A stretch of 64,000 nt of DNA, taken from Methylobacterium sp. GXS13 (lineage in GTDB: Bacteria; Pseudomonadota; Alphaproteobacteria; Rhizobiales; Beijerinckiaceae). The position numbers and the translations under genes were made by a program. The stretch lies in the NCBI RefSeq assembly GCF_001455965.1, contig NZ_LKKO01000033.1, positions 1 through 64,000 on the forward strand, read 5' to 3'. Below, one piece after another: positions 16,786 to 25,903 of the stretch. Position 1 is the stretch's first letter. Each line of letters opens with the position of its first letter. The notes under the pieces are model-generated. The model did no database searches. It was not told the DNA's origin and worked only from the letters and a program-made list of their open reading frames with translations.

Positions 16786-18435
16786 TCAGGCGGTCAGCGC
16801 CTCGGGCGCCGACGCGTCGAGACCGCCGAACAGGCGACGGCCGGGCATCGCGGCCACGAGGCCGCGGGTGTATGGGTGCTCGGGCGCCGCGAAGATCGCA
16901 GCGGCCGGTCCCGTCTCAACGATCCGGCCCCGCTGCATCACCGCGACCCGGTCGGCGATCCGGGCGGCGATGCGCAGGTCGTGGGTGATGAATAGCATCG
17001 CGAGATTGTACTCGGCACGGAGCTCCGCCAACAAGTCGAGCACGCGGGCCTGGACGGAGACGTCGAGCGCCGAGACGGCCTCGTCTGCCACGAGGACGCG
17101 CGGCTTGAGCGCCAGCGCCCGGGCGATGCAGATGCGCTGGCGCTGGCCGCCGGAGAACTCGTGCGGGAAACGGTCGGCGGCGCCGGCTTTCAGGCCGACC
17201 CGCTCGAGCAGCGCCCGCGCCTCGGCGACGGCCTCGGCCTTCGGTACGCCGTAGGCCATCGGGCCGCGGGCGATCGCCTCGCCGACTCTCTGGCGCGGGT
17301 TCAGCGCCGCGAACGGATCCTGGAACACGATCTGGATGCGGCGGCGTGCGACCCGGAGCGCCTCGCCCCGCAGGGCCAGGAGATCCTGCCCCTCGAAGCG
17401 GACCCGGCCCGAATCCGGCTCGGCCAGACGCAGGATCATCTGCCCGAGGGTCGACTTGCCCGATCCCGACTCGCCCACTACCGCCACCGTCTCGCCGGCC
17501 GACAGCGTGAGGGAGATCCCGTCCGCGGCGACCACGCGGCGGGCCTGACGGAACCACCTTTGCCGCGTGATGAAGGTCTTTGAGAGTGCCTCTATCTCGA
17601 GCAGCGGCGGCAATGCCGCCGTCGTCCTGCGCGCCGGGCGGCCGCTGCCATGCGGCACCGCGGCGATCAGGGCCCGGGTGTAGGGGTCGCGGGGCGTGGT
17701 CAGGAGCGCTTCGGCGCTGCCCTGCTCGACTACCCGGCCGTCGCGCATCACCACGACGCGGTCGGCCATCTCGGCGACCACGCCGAAATCGTGCGTGATC
17801 AGCAGGACGCCCATCTGCCGCTCGCTCTGGAGGCGGCGGATCAGCGTGAGGATTTGCGCCTGCGTGGTCACGTCGAGGGCGGTAGTCGGCTCGTCGGCCA
17901 CCAGCAGCGCCGGATTGTTGGCCATGGCGATGGCGATCATCACCCGCTGGCGCTGGCCGCCCGACAGCGCGAACGGAAAGCTGGCCCGGATCCGCGCCGG
18001 GTCCGGCAGGCCGACATCCTGGATCAGCGCGCCGACCCGCGCTCCGACCGCGGCGCGCGGCGTTTCCGGCGCATGGGCCCGTATGGCCTCGGCAATCTGC
18101 TCGCCGATACGCTTCAGCGGGTTCAGCGCGCTGAGCGGCTCTTGAAAGATCATCGCGGCGTCGCGTCCGCGGATGGCGCGCATCTCCGCCTCGGACGCGG
18201 TGGCGATGTCGCGCCCGCGAAGCGTGACGCCGCCGCCGGCCACGGTCACCCCCGGCGGCAGCAGGCCCAGGATCGCATGGGCGATCATCGACTTGCCCGA
18301 CCCCGACTCGCCCACGAGGCAGACGATCTCGTTGGCGCCCACCGTGATCGAGACGTCGCTCACCGCCTGGGCCCGGTCGGCGGCCCGCGGCAGGCGGATG
18401 GAGAGGTCCGTGATCGTGAGGACCGGCTGGCTCAT
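16786..18435 (-). CDS. Dipeptide/oligopeptide-type ABC transporter, fused double ATP-binding protein (DppD-DppF type)
   Basis: A 549-residue protein with two ABC domains. Domain 1 has Walker [10 protein letters not shown], signature LSGGQRQR and Walker [13 protein letters not shown]. Domain 2 has [17 protein letters not shown] and VLVADEAVSALD, an EA in place of the usual EP that is tolerated in this family. Each domain ends with the oligopeptide C-terminal signature (DPYTRALIAAVP, HPYTRGLVAAMP). It starts at 18435, overlapping the DppC-type permease stop (ATGA), and is the last gene of a four-gene importer operon. Confidence 0.92.
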   Translation of the reverse strand: MSQPVLTITDLSIRLPRAADRAQAVSDVSITVGANEIVCLVGESGSGKSMIAHAILGLLPPGVTVAGGGVTLRGRDIATASEAEMRAIRGRDAAMIFQEPLSALNPLKRIGEQIAEAIRAHAPETPRAAVGARVGALIQDVGLPDPARIRASFPFALSGGQRQRVMIAIAMANNPALLVADEPTTALDVTTQAQILTLIRRLQSERQMGVLLITHDFGVVAEMADRVVVMRDGRVVEQGSAEALLTTPRDPYTRALIAAVPHGSGRPARRTTAALPPLLEIEALSKTFITRQRWFRQARRVVAADGISLTLSAGETVAVVGESGSGKSTLGQMILRLAEPDSGRVRFEGQDLLALRGEALRVARRRIQIVFQDPFAALNPRQRVGEAIARGPMAYGVPKAEAVAEARALLERVGLKAGAADRFPHEFSGGQRQRICIARALALKPRVLVADEAVSALDVSVQARVLDLLAELRAEYNLAMLFITHDLRIAARIADRVAVMQRGRIVETGPAAAIFAAPEHPYTRGLVAAMPGRRLFGGLDASAPEALTA

Positions 18436-19271
18436 GCGCCGCTCCGCCGGGCAAGCCGCGGGTTGAGCGCGTCGTTGAGCGCCTCGCCGACGAGGTTGAT
18501 GGCGAGCACCGTCACCAGGATCGCAGCACCGGGGAAGACGCTCGTCCACCAGGCCTGCCGGATGACCGTGCGGGCGGCACCGACCATGTAGCCCCAGGAC
18601 ATCAGGTTCGGATCGCCCAGACCGAGGAAGCTCAGCGCACTCTCGATCAGGATCGCGGTGGCGACCGTGAGCGAGCCGGTGACGATGATCGGCGCCAGGG
18701 CGTTCGGCAGGATGTCGCCCAGGACCAGGGCCGCGGGGCGCTCGCCCTGGCAGGCGGCGGCCCGTACGAAGTCCCGGTTCTTCAGCCGCAGGAACTCGCC
18801 GCGGGTCAGGCGTGCCAGCGGCGGCCAGCTGATCGCCGCGATCGCCAGGATCTCGTGGGCGAGCGACGGCCCCAGGGTCGCGACCAGCAGCACCGCCAGG
18901 ATGAAGCCGGGGATTGTCTGGAACAGCTCGGCGATCTGCATCAGTACGCCGTCAACGAGGCCGCCGAACCATCCGGCCGTCGCACCGATCACCACGCCGA
19001 CCAGCAGAGCCGTGAGCGTCGAGGCGAGGCCGATCGCCAGCGAGACCCGGGCGCCGTGGGCGAGGCCGGCGGCGATGTCCCGGCCCATCGTGTCGGAGCC
19101 CAGGGGCAGGTCCGGGCTCAGCGGCGGCTCGAATGGCGCGCCGACCATCTCCCAGGGATCGACCGGGACGAGGAGCGGCGCGAAGATCGCCACCGCGACC
19201 ACCGCAACGAGGAGCACGAGGCCGATCACCCCGCCGGGGTTGCGCAGGAATGCCCGGATGACCCCCATCAC
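18432..19271 (-). CDS. Dipeptide-type ABC transporter permease (DppC type)
   Basis: A 279-residue inner-membrane permease with six predicted helices, starting with GVIGLVLLVAVVAVAIFAPL. The DppC hallmark LGSDTMGRDIAAGLAHGARV follows, then ELFQTIPGFILAVLLV. The EAA loop is DFVRAAACQGERPAALVLGD, and the late SFLGLGDPNLMSWGYMV is characteristic. It overlaps both neighbours by four bases. Confidence 0.92.
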   Translation of the reverse strand: MMGVIRAFLRNPGGVIGLVLLVAVVAVAIFAPLLVPVDPWEMVGAPFEPPLSPDLPLGSDTMGRDIAAGLAHGARVSLAIGLASTLTALLVGVVIGATAGWFGGLVDGVLMQIAELFQTIPGFILAVLLVATLGPSLAHEILAIAAISWPPLARLTRGEFLRLKNRDFVRAAACQGERPAALVLGDILPNALAPIIVTGSLTVATAILIESALSFLGLGDPNLMSWGYMVGAARTVIRQAWWTSVFPGAAILVTVLAINLVGEALNDALNPRLARRSGA

Positions 19272-20254
19272 GCGGCCTTCGCGGAGGCGGCGATCCGCGG
19301 ATCGATGAGCCGCGAGAGCAGGTCAGTCAGCATGTTGATGAGGATCACGAGCACGGACATCACGAGGAAGATCCCGAGCAGGACCGGATAGTCGCGCTGG
19401 CTGAGGGCCTCGAACACCAGCCGACCGAGGCCCGGCCAGGCGAACACCGTCTCGACCACCACCGAGCCGCCGACCAATGCGCCGGCCTGCATGCCGGCCA
19501 CCGTCACCACCGGCAGGATCGCGTTGCGGATCATGTGATCGCGGATCACGCGGCCGCGGGTGAGGCCCTTGGCCCGGGCGGTCTTCACGAAGTCCTGGGC
19601 GGCGACCTCGACGATCGAGGTCCGCATCAGGCGGGCGTAGACCGCCAGATAGACCGCGGCGAGCGACAGGACGGGCAGGATCAGGTGCGCCAGCACGTCG
19701 CCGACCTGCCCCAGCGGCGAGAACGTCGTACCGACGCTGCGGTAGCCGAAGGCCGGCAGCCATTCGAGCTGGACTGAGAAGACCAGCACCAGCATCAGGC
19801 CAAGCCAGAAGACCGGCATGGCGTAGAGCACCAGCGCCACGAGGCCGATCAGGGTGTCGGACCACCGGCCCGCCCGCACCCCCGAGAGGGTGCCGAGCAG
19901 GATCCCGGATCCGAGCGCCAGGGCGAAGGCCGTGCCGGTGAGCAGCAGGGTCGCGGGCAGCCGCTCCAGCACAAGGCCGAGCACCGGCCGCTGCTGCCGG
20001 TAGGAATAGCCGAGGTCGAGCCGCAGGACCCGGCCCAGATAGGTCGCGAGTTGCACCGGGTAGGGCTTGTCGAGGCCGTATTCGGCCCGGAGCTGTCGGA
20101 GGAGCGTCTCGTCCGAGGCGCCGGACTGCCCCGCGATGACCTGGGCCGGATCGCCGGGCGCCGCGTGGACGAGGGCGAAGTTCACGCTGGCGATGACCAG
20201 GATCACCGCCAGCGTCCGCGCGATCCAGGCGGCCAGGGCGGCTATCGTCCTCAT
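19268..20254 (-). CDS. Dipeptide-type ABC transporter permease (DppB type)
   Basis: A 328-residue inner-membrane permease. The first helix (TLAVILVIASVNFALVHAAP) is followed by the DppB motif APGDPAQVIAGQ and a periplasmic segment with DLGYSYRQQRPV. The EAA loop is DFVKTARAKGLTRGRVIRDH, and the C-terminal VETVFAWPGLGRLVFEALSQ is conserved. ATGA overlaps occur on both sides, so the operon SBP-B-C-DF is tightly coupled. Confidence 0.92.
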   Translation of the reverse strand: MRTIAALAAWIARTLAVILVIASVNFALVHAAPGDPAQVIAGQSGASDETLLRQLRAEYGLDKPYPVQLATYLGRVLRLDLGYSYRQQRPVLGLVLERLPATLLLTGTAFALALGSGILLGTLSGVRAGRWSDTLIGLVALVLYAMPVFWLGLMLVLVFSVQLEWLPAFGYRSVGTTFSPLGQVGDVLAHLILPVLSLAAVYLAVYARLMRTSIVEVAAQDFVKTARAKGLTRGRVIRDHMIRNAILPVVTVAGMQAGALVGGSVVVETVFAWPGLGRLVFEALSQRDYPVLLGIFLVMSVLVILINMLTDLLSRLIDPRIAASAKAA

Positions 20255-21834
20255 GCGCGATAGGCCCGGGCGAAGGTGTCGTTCACGCCGCTGCCCGTGA
20301 CGACGAGATCCTTGATGCGCTTGTCGGTGAAGGTCGGGAAGTCGAGTTCGGTGAGCCACGCCACCGCGACGTCCTCGACCAGGATCTTCTGGACCCGGCT
20401 GTAGAGCGCCTGCCGGGTCGCGTCGTCCCGCGCCACGGCGGCTTCCTCGAACAGCCTGTCGACTTCCGGGTTGCTGTATCCGGAGGTGTTCGAGAACAGG
20501 ATGCCCTTGCGGATGTTCGAGGAAATGTAGGAGCGTGCCACGCCGAGCGCCGGATCGCCGTACTGGTAGGTCCAGGGCGCGGACATCTCGAATTCCCAGT
20601 TGCCGCAACGCGCCGCCCAGCCGCCGACGTCGATGCCCTCCAGCACGATGTCGATCCCGACTTTGCCGAGGGACTGGCGCACGTACTCCGCCACCCGCTG
20701 CCACATCTCGCCGTAGGGCGGCACCAGGTATTTCAGGCTCACCCGCTTGCCGCCCGCGCCGGGCTTCAGCCCCATCTCATCGAGGAGCGCCGTCGCCTTC
20801 GCGGGGGCGTACTCGTACGTCTTCACGTCCGGCTCGTAGAACCGCGTCTTCGAGGAGACTGGGCCGGTGGCGACCTTGCCGAGGCCGAAGAAAACGCGCT
20901 TGCGCAGGGCCTCCCGGTCGATGGCGTGCAGCACTGCCTGGCGGAAGCGCTTGTCGTTCATCGGCGCGATGCGCGTGTTCATCTCCAGCCAGAGATGGGG
21001 CGCGTAGAATTCGTAGCCCTTCGTGGTCATGTCGAGGTTCGGCAGCGCCTTGAGGCGCGGCACGTCGAAGGCCTCGACGTCGTTCCACTGGGTCAGCTGG
21101 ATCGTGCCGCTCTCCAGGGCGACCGCCCGCGCGGCGGCGTCCGGGATCACCCGGTAGTAGATCTCGTCGAGATAGGGCTCGCCCTTCCGGTAGTAGCCCT
21201 CGTGGCGCACGAGATGGATGTGGGAGCCCTTCACCCACTCCTTGAGCTTGAACGGGCCCGTGCCGATCGCCCGGCCGTTGTTCGGGTTCTGCCGCAGGTC
21301 GGTGTTCTCGTAGAGCGCCTTGGAGATGATCGGCGCGGTCGTCGCATCGAAGGCGTGCAGGAACGGTGCGAACGGCTCCTTCAGCTTGAACACCACGGTG
21401 AGCGGGTCCGGCGCTTCGGCCGAGGCCAAGCGTGAGAACGTGCCGCGCGCCCGGGCATGTGCCTCCATCAGCGCCTTCGTGACCGAGAACACCACGTCCT
21501 CCGAAGTCATCGGCGAGCCATCGTGGAAGGTGATGCCGGGAAACAGCTTGAAGGTGTAGGTTAGGCCGTCAGGGCTGCGTTCCCAGCTCTGGGCCATGCC
21601 GGGCTTGGGCGTCAGGTCGAAATCGTAGGTCAGCAGACTCTCGTAGATCTTGCCGCAGACCGTGAGCGTGGGCGCCTGCTGATTGAGCGCCGAAACCAGG
21701 ATCGGTGGCTCGGGCTGGATCACGGTGTTGAGGACGCCGCCCCGGGTCTGGCCTGCAGCGCGCGTGATGCCGAAAGGGATCGGCCCCGCCGCCCCTGCGA
21801 CGAGCACCAGCTTGGCGAAATCGCGACGATTCAT
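20251..21834 (-). CDS. Peptide-type ABC transporter substrate-binding protein (SBP_bac_5)
   Basis: A 527-residue exported binding protein, first gene of the importer operon. The N-terminus MNRRDFAKLVLVAGAAGPIP is a twin-arginine signal. Family landmarks are GGVLNTVIQPEPPILVSALN, YTFKLFPGITFHDGSPMTSE and RFRQAVLHAIDREALRKRV. An AAGG ribosome site precedes ATG 21834. It is similar to the binding protein at 39278-40897 (both have the ...TGPFK and ...SSNIRKG/TSQIRKG blocks), so the two importers are paralogous and may carry related cargo. The substrate is not known. Confidence 0.88.
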   Translation of the reverse strand: MNRRDFAKLVLVAGAAGPIPFGITRAAGQTRGGVLNTVIQPEPPILVSALNQQAPTLTVCGKIYESLLTYDFDLTPKPGMAQSWERSPDGLTYTFKLFPGITFHDGSPMTSEDVVFSVTKALMEAHARARGTFSRLASAEAPDPLTVVFKLKEPFAPFLHAFDATTAPIISKALYENTDLRQNPNNGRAIGTGPFKLKEWVKGSHIHLVRHEGYYRKGEPYLDEIYYRVIPDAAARAVALESGTIQLTQWNDVEAFDVPRLKALPNLDMTTKGYEFYAPHLWLEMNTRIAPMNDKRFRQAVLHAIDREALRKRVFFGLGKVATGPVSSKTRFYEPDVKTYEYAPAKATALLDEMGLKPGAGGKRVSLKYLVPPYGEMWQRVAEYVRQSLGKVGIDIVLEGIDVGGWAARCGNWEFEMSAPWTYQYGDPALGVARSYISSNIRKGILFSNTSGYSNPEVDRLFEEAAVARDDATRQALYSRVQKILVEDVAVAWLTELDFPTFTDKRIKDLVVTGSGVNDTFARAYRA

Positions 21835-21856
21835 CCGGGACCTTTTCAAGCGCCTC

Positions 21857-21878
21857 GGACCGTCCGGGCGGACGGTCC
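21857..21878. promoter_or_regulatory. Perfect 10-2-10 palindrome upstream of the importer operon
   Basis: GGACCGTCCG, two bases, CGGACGGTCC, centred ~34 bp upstream of the binding-protein start at 21834. The position fits an operator or a 5'-leader hairpin. No regulator gene is adjacent. Confidence 0.45.
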
Positions 21879-22070
21879 TGCAATCCCCACGGCAGGCCGG
21901 GGCCGTGCCAGCCCAATGCATCGAACAGGCCACTTATGGGCATTGAGACGAGGCGGCCGACACGGAGAAGGTGAAGATGTCCGTGCACCGCCGTCGAGGA
22001 ACGCACCGAGCCCGGCCTGTGCCGCCGCGCTGCTGCCTCCTGCTGGCCTGACCCAGGGCCGCAACCGACG

Positions 22071-22109
22071 CCGGGACGATCGCTGAAGCGGATAGTGCTA
22101 TCGTCCTGG
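22071..22109. promoter_or_regulatory. Inverted repeat upstream of the second orphan binding-protein gene
   Basis: CCGGGACGAT and ATCGTCCTGG, complementary at 9 of 10 positions, separated by 19 bp and ending 36 bp before the gene at 22146. It may be an operator; the evidence is only symmetry and position. Confidence 0.3.
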
Positions 22110-22145
22110 TATTGGGCTTGCCTATCCGGCCCGGACAGAGGGCGA

Positions 22146-23723
22146 ATGCACATGAGACGATCCTGGCTTCCCGGGCTGCTTGCAGCCGCGGCGGCGTTCC
22201 TGGCACCTCTGGCGCCTGCATCGGCCCGGGCGGAAACGACGGTGCGGGCCGTGCTCGAAGCCGAGATCGTCACCCTCGATCCGTATTTCACCACGGCCTA
22301 CATCACGCGGACCTTCGGCTTCATGGTCTACGACACGCTGTTCGCGCCGGACGCGAAGGGCCTGTTCAAGCCGCAGATGGTCGACACGTGGTCGGTGTCG
22401 GACGATCGTCTGATCTGGCGCTTCACCCTGCGCGACGGCTTGCGCTTCCATGACGGTACGCCGGTCCGGGCCACCGACTGCGTCGTCTCGCTGAAGCGTT
22501 GGGCGGCCCGCAGCGCGCTGGGCGGCCGGCTTATGGACGTGGCGGCCGCCCTCGACGCCGTGGACGACAGGACCTTCGTGCTCACGCTACGGGAGCCCTA
22601 CGGCCTCGTGCTCGACACCCTCGGCACCACGTCGAGCCCGACGCCCTTCATCATGCCGGCCCGGCTCGCCGCGACGCCGCCCACGACGCAGCTCACGGAG
22701 GTCATGGGATCCGGTCCCTTCGTCTATGACCGCGCCGCGCACATCACCGGCGACCACATGCTGTTGCGCAAGAATCCTGATTACAGGCCGCGTCCCGAAC
22801 CGGCCGACTTCCTCGCCGGCGGCAAGGTCGTGAAAGTCGATGCCCTCGACATCCGCGTCATCCCGGACGGTGCGACCGCCGTCGGGGCCCTCGGCGCCGG
22901 CGAGATCGATCTCATGCAGTACGCGCCCTTCGATCTGATCGAGCAGATCGAGCGCAACAAGAATCTGGCGGTGATGAACTTCACCGGCCCGCACCGTTTC
23001 ACGGGGCATTACAGGATCAATACGGCAGCCAAGCCCTTCGACGACCCGGCGATCCGGCGCGTGCTGCTCCGCCTCGTGGATCAGCGCGAAGTCCTGGACG
23101 GGTTCGGCCTCGACCCGCGCTTCTCGCAGACCTGCGACGCCTTCTTCATCTGCGGCTCGCCCTACGAGACGCATGTCGGGGCCGAGCTCCTGCACGATCC
23201 GTCCGTCGCGGCGGCGCGGGCTGCCCTGAAGGCGACCGCCTACAAGGGCGAGCCGGTGATCGTGATGGCGGCCAACGACCTCGAGGCGGCGCGCGTCTCC
23301 TCCACGATCCTGGCCGACCGGCTGAAGCAGGCCGGCTTCACCGTCGATCTCCAGGTCATGGATTGGGCGGCCCTGCTTGCCCGTCGCACCAAGAAGACCG
23401 GCTGGAGCGTTTTCGGCATTCACGCCCTCGGCCTCGATCTCAGCTCGCCGCTGACGAACTCGGCGATCAACTTCACCTGCAAGGATGCGGCGAGTTCCGG
23501 GTTCATGTGCGACACGCGCATGGTCGGGTTGTTCGATCGGTTCGCCCGCGAGCCGGATCCGGACAAGCGGCGTGACATCGCCGGCGAGATCCAGTCCATC
23601 GTCTACGGCGAAGGCCTGGTCGTACCCTTCGGCCAGTTCGCCCAGCCGGCAGCCTACCGGACCTCCCTGACCGGGCTGATCCCGTCCGCCATCCCGCTCT
23701 TCTGGAACGTCGAGAAGCCATGA
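22146..23723 (+). CDS. Orphan peptide-type ABC substrate-binding protein (SBP_bac_5), coupled to a GMC oxidoreductase
   Basis: About 525 residues with a Sec-type signal (MRRSWLPGLLAAAAAFLAPL, cleavage near ARA-ET). The start is 22146 or 22152, both within reach of GAGGG. Landmarks are VTLDPYFTTAYITRTFGFMV, FTLRDGLRFHDGTPVRATDC and FDDPAIRRVLLRLVDQREVL. Its closest relatives in the window are the orphan binding proteins at 8237 and 50936. No permease or ATPase genes are attached. Instead its stop overlaps the start of a GMC-family oxidoreductase (ATGA), so the imported compound may be that enzyme's substrate. Confidence 0.85.
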   Translation: MHMRRSWLPGLLAAAAAFLAPLAPASARAETTVRAVLEAEIVTLDPYFTTAYITRTFGFMVYDTLFAPDAKGLFKPQMVDTWSVSDDRLIWRFTLRDGLRFHDGTPVRATDCVVSLKRWAARSALGGRLMDVAAALDAVDDRTFVLTLREPYGLVLDTLGTTSSPTPFIMPARLAATPPTTQLTEVMGSGPFVYDRAAHITGDHMLLRKNPDYRPRPEPADFLAGGKVVKVDALDIRVIPDGATAVGALGAGEIDLMQYAPFDLIEQIERNKNLAVMNFTGPHRFTGHYRINTAAKPFDDPAIRRVLLRLVDQREVLDGFGLDPRFSQTCDAFFICGSPYETHVGAELLHDPSVAAARAALKATAYKGEPVIVMAANDLEAARVSSTILADRLKQAGFTVDLQVMDWAALLARRTKKTGWSVFGIHALGLDLSSPLTNSAINFTCKDAASSGFMCDTRMVGLFDRFAREPDPDKRRDIAGEIQSIVYGEGLVVPFGQFAQPAAYRTSLTGLIPSAIPLFWNVEKP

Positions 23724-25297
23724 GCGCTGCCGTGTACGATGTCATCGTCGTCGGCGCCGGCTCTGCCGGTGCCGCCCTGGCCGCGCGCTTGTCGGAGGAT
23801 CCCGGCCGCCGGGTGCTCCTGCTGGAGGCGGGCCGCGACTGGCGGTCCGCAGATGCCCCGCCGGCCCTGCGCTCGGCCAACATCGTCCCGTTCATGTACG
23901 ATCCGAGCCACCAGGCGGACTGGCAATGGCCGGGGCTGATGAGCCGCCGAACCCGCGCCCAGGAGCCCCGCTTCTACTGGCGCGGTCGCGCGCTCGGCGG
24001 CAGTTCGACGGTAAACGCGCAGATCGCGATCCGCGGTGTCCCAGCTGCCTTCGATGCCTGGGCGGCGCAGGGCTGCACGGGTTGGTCGGCAGAGGACGTG
24101 ATGCCGCTCTTCGACCGGATCGAGGACGACGCCGAATTCGCCACCGAGGCAGGGGCCCGTCGCGGCGGTCCGCTGCCGGTCTACCGCGCCCCGCTGGACG
24201 CGTGGGGCGCCGTCGACCGCGGGCTGAGGGAGGCCGCACTGGCGGACGGCTATGCCTGGAAGGCGGATCTCAACGCGCCGCAGGGCGAGGGCGTGTCGTG
24301 CAACCCGATCAACAGTCGCGACGGGCACCGGGTCACCACCAACGACGGCTATCTCGAACCGGCCCGCAACCGGCCGAACCTCGAGATTCGCTGCGAGGCG
24401 CTGGTCAATCGCGTCCTGTTCGAGGGGCGCAAGGCCGTCGGGCTCCGCGTCCGCTTCGGGACGGACGCCTGGACCGAGCTCCACGGCCGCGAGATCGTCC
24501 TCTGCGCCGGCGCCGTCCACAGCCCGGCGATCCTGATGCGCTCCGGCATCGGCCCCGCCGAGTCGCTTCGCGCCCTCGGCATCCCCATCCTTCACGCGCA
24601 CGAGGCGGTCGGCGGTAATTTCATGGATCACCCGATCCTGAGGGCGACGATGGATCTGAAGCCCGGCCACCGGGCCCTCGGGCCGGATGCCCGCCATACC
24701 AATTGCTGCGTGACCTATTCGAGCGGTCTCGCGGGGGGCGGCGAGCGCGACATGATCGTCGTCGCCTACAATCACCGCGGCCTGACGGGTCTGGAACCGA
24801 CCCCGCAGGGTGCCGTCGGCGTCGGTCTGTACGACGCCTTCTCGCGCGGTTCCCTGCACCTCACATCGGCTGATCCCGAGATCAATCCGGTCATCGAGGA
24901 GAACATGCTCGACGATCCGCGCGACCGCCTGCGGCTGCGCGATGCGGTGCGGCGGCTGGCGCGCCTGACGACGCATCCGGCGCTGGCCGACCTCGCGACG
25001 GCGATCCGGTTCGGCGAGAGCCCCCTCGCGCTGGGCGAAGCTGCGCGCCTCCCGGATTCCGAACTCGACGACCTGATGCTCGCGGAAGCGGGCGACATCC
25101 AGCACGCGGCCGGCACCTGCCGCATGAGCGGTTGGCAGGACGCATCCGGCGTCGTCGATCCCGATCTGAAGGTCCGCGAGATCGGCGGTCTGCGGGTCTG
25201 CGACGCGTCCATCATGCCCAGCGATTGCAGGGCCAACCTACATTTCACCTGCGTGATGATCGGGGAAAATCTTGCTCGGCGCATGAGCAATCAGTAA
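23720..25297 (+). CDS. GMC-family FAD oxidoreductase (choline dehydrogenase-like)
   Basis: A 525-residue flavoprotein. The dinucleotide fold is DVIVVGAGSAGAALAARLSE at residues 7-26. GMC signature 1 is RGRALGGSSTVNAQIAIRG, and signature 2 is GAVHSPAILMRSGIGP. The catalytic histidine pair lies in the C-terminus (IQHAAGTCRMS and CRANLHFTCVMIGE). The enzyme oxidises an alcohol to an aldehyde; choline, polyethylene glycol and aryl alcohols are known family substrates. It is translationally coupled to an orphan binding protein. One oddity is that the final motif reads DCRANLHF where PxxxxxNPN is usual. Confidence 0.88.
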   Translation: MSAAVYDVIVVGAGSAGAALAARLSEDPGRRVLLLEAGRDWRSADAPPALRSANIVPFMYDPSHQADWQWPGLMSRRTRAQEPRFYWRGRALGGSSTVNAQIAIRGVPAAFDAWAAQGCTGWSAEDVMPLFDRIEDDAEFATEAGARRGGPLPVYRAPLDAWGAVDRGLREAALADGYAWKADLNAPQGEGVSCNPINSRDGHRVTTNDGYLEPARNRPNLEIRCEALVNRVLFEGRKAVGLRVRFGTDAWTELHGREIVLCAGAVHSPAILMRSGIGPAESLRALGIPILHAHEAVGGNFMDHPILRATMDLKPGHRALGPDARHTNCCVTYSSGLAGGGERDMIVVAYNHRGLTGLEPTPQGAVGVGLYDAFSRGSLHLTSADPEINPVIEENMLDDPRDRLRLRDAVRRLARLTTHPALADLATAIRFGESPLALGEAARLPDSELDDLMLAEAGDIQHAAGTCRMSGWQDASGVVDPDLKVREIGGLRVCDASIMPSDCRANLHFTCVMIGENLARRMSNQ

Positions 25298-25903
25298 TTT
25301 CCGGCGCCTATCGACGCCAAATTATCAATTCTCTTGAGGACATCGGTCGCTCGACATGGCCTGTGAGGCTCGAGATCAGACCCAATCGTGCGGGTCTTTG
25401 CGGTGATCGATTTGCGCCGACCGCAAAGACTGGCGCTGATGGAGCCCTTAAGCGCCGAAGAAGGGCTGATACCTCTGATTTGGACACTGGAATGGCCAGC
25501 TGTCTTAGAGCCTCTCACAAAACTCCCTCCGCACCGTCGCGTGCGAAGGGAGAGCTCCCGGGAACCTGAAGTTCTGTGAGGTGCTCTTATTCAGCCAAAT
25601 ATTGCCATGGAAGCCAATCTACCCCTCGACGAAAATGGATCGAGTTCCGCTCCACCGCGACGGATGAGCCGCCGGGAGACAACGGTATCCGCGGCCGAGT
25701 CAATCCGTGTTGCGCTTCCAGCTTCAAGAAACAAGGACGGTCACTCAGAAACTGAAGCACGGTTCAACGCTGGATAAGGCGATGCCTGCTGGTCTCCTGG
25801 GCGAACGGCCTGGGGGGGTGGAAACGTGGTATCGCTGCCGGTCCGCTTCTTGCTCGCCCCGCTCTTGGGCTTCGATCGAGGCCGGTGAACCAGGAGATCC
25901 TGC
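25298..25903. other. Intergenic stretch containing a MITE
   Basis: No gene is supported. The stretch contains a 79-bp element with nested inverted repeats (25508-25586) and otherwise nothing recognisable. Confidence 0.5.
25508..25586. mobile_element. MITE-like element with IS5-type ends and TTA target duplication
   Basis: Terminal inverted repeats are GAGCCTCTCACAAAACT (left) and, read inward from the right, GAGCACCTCACAGAACT, 14 of 17 identical. The element is flanked on both sides by TTA (25505-25507 and 25587-25589), a TNA duplication as made by IS5-family (IS1031-group) transposases. An inner inverted repeat (CCCTCCGCAC / GTGCGAAGGG) fills much of the core, and no coding capacity exists. 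Confidence 0.6.
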
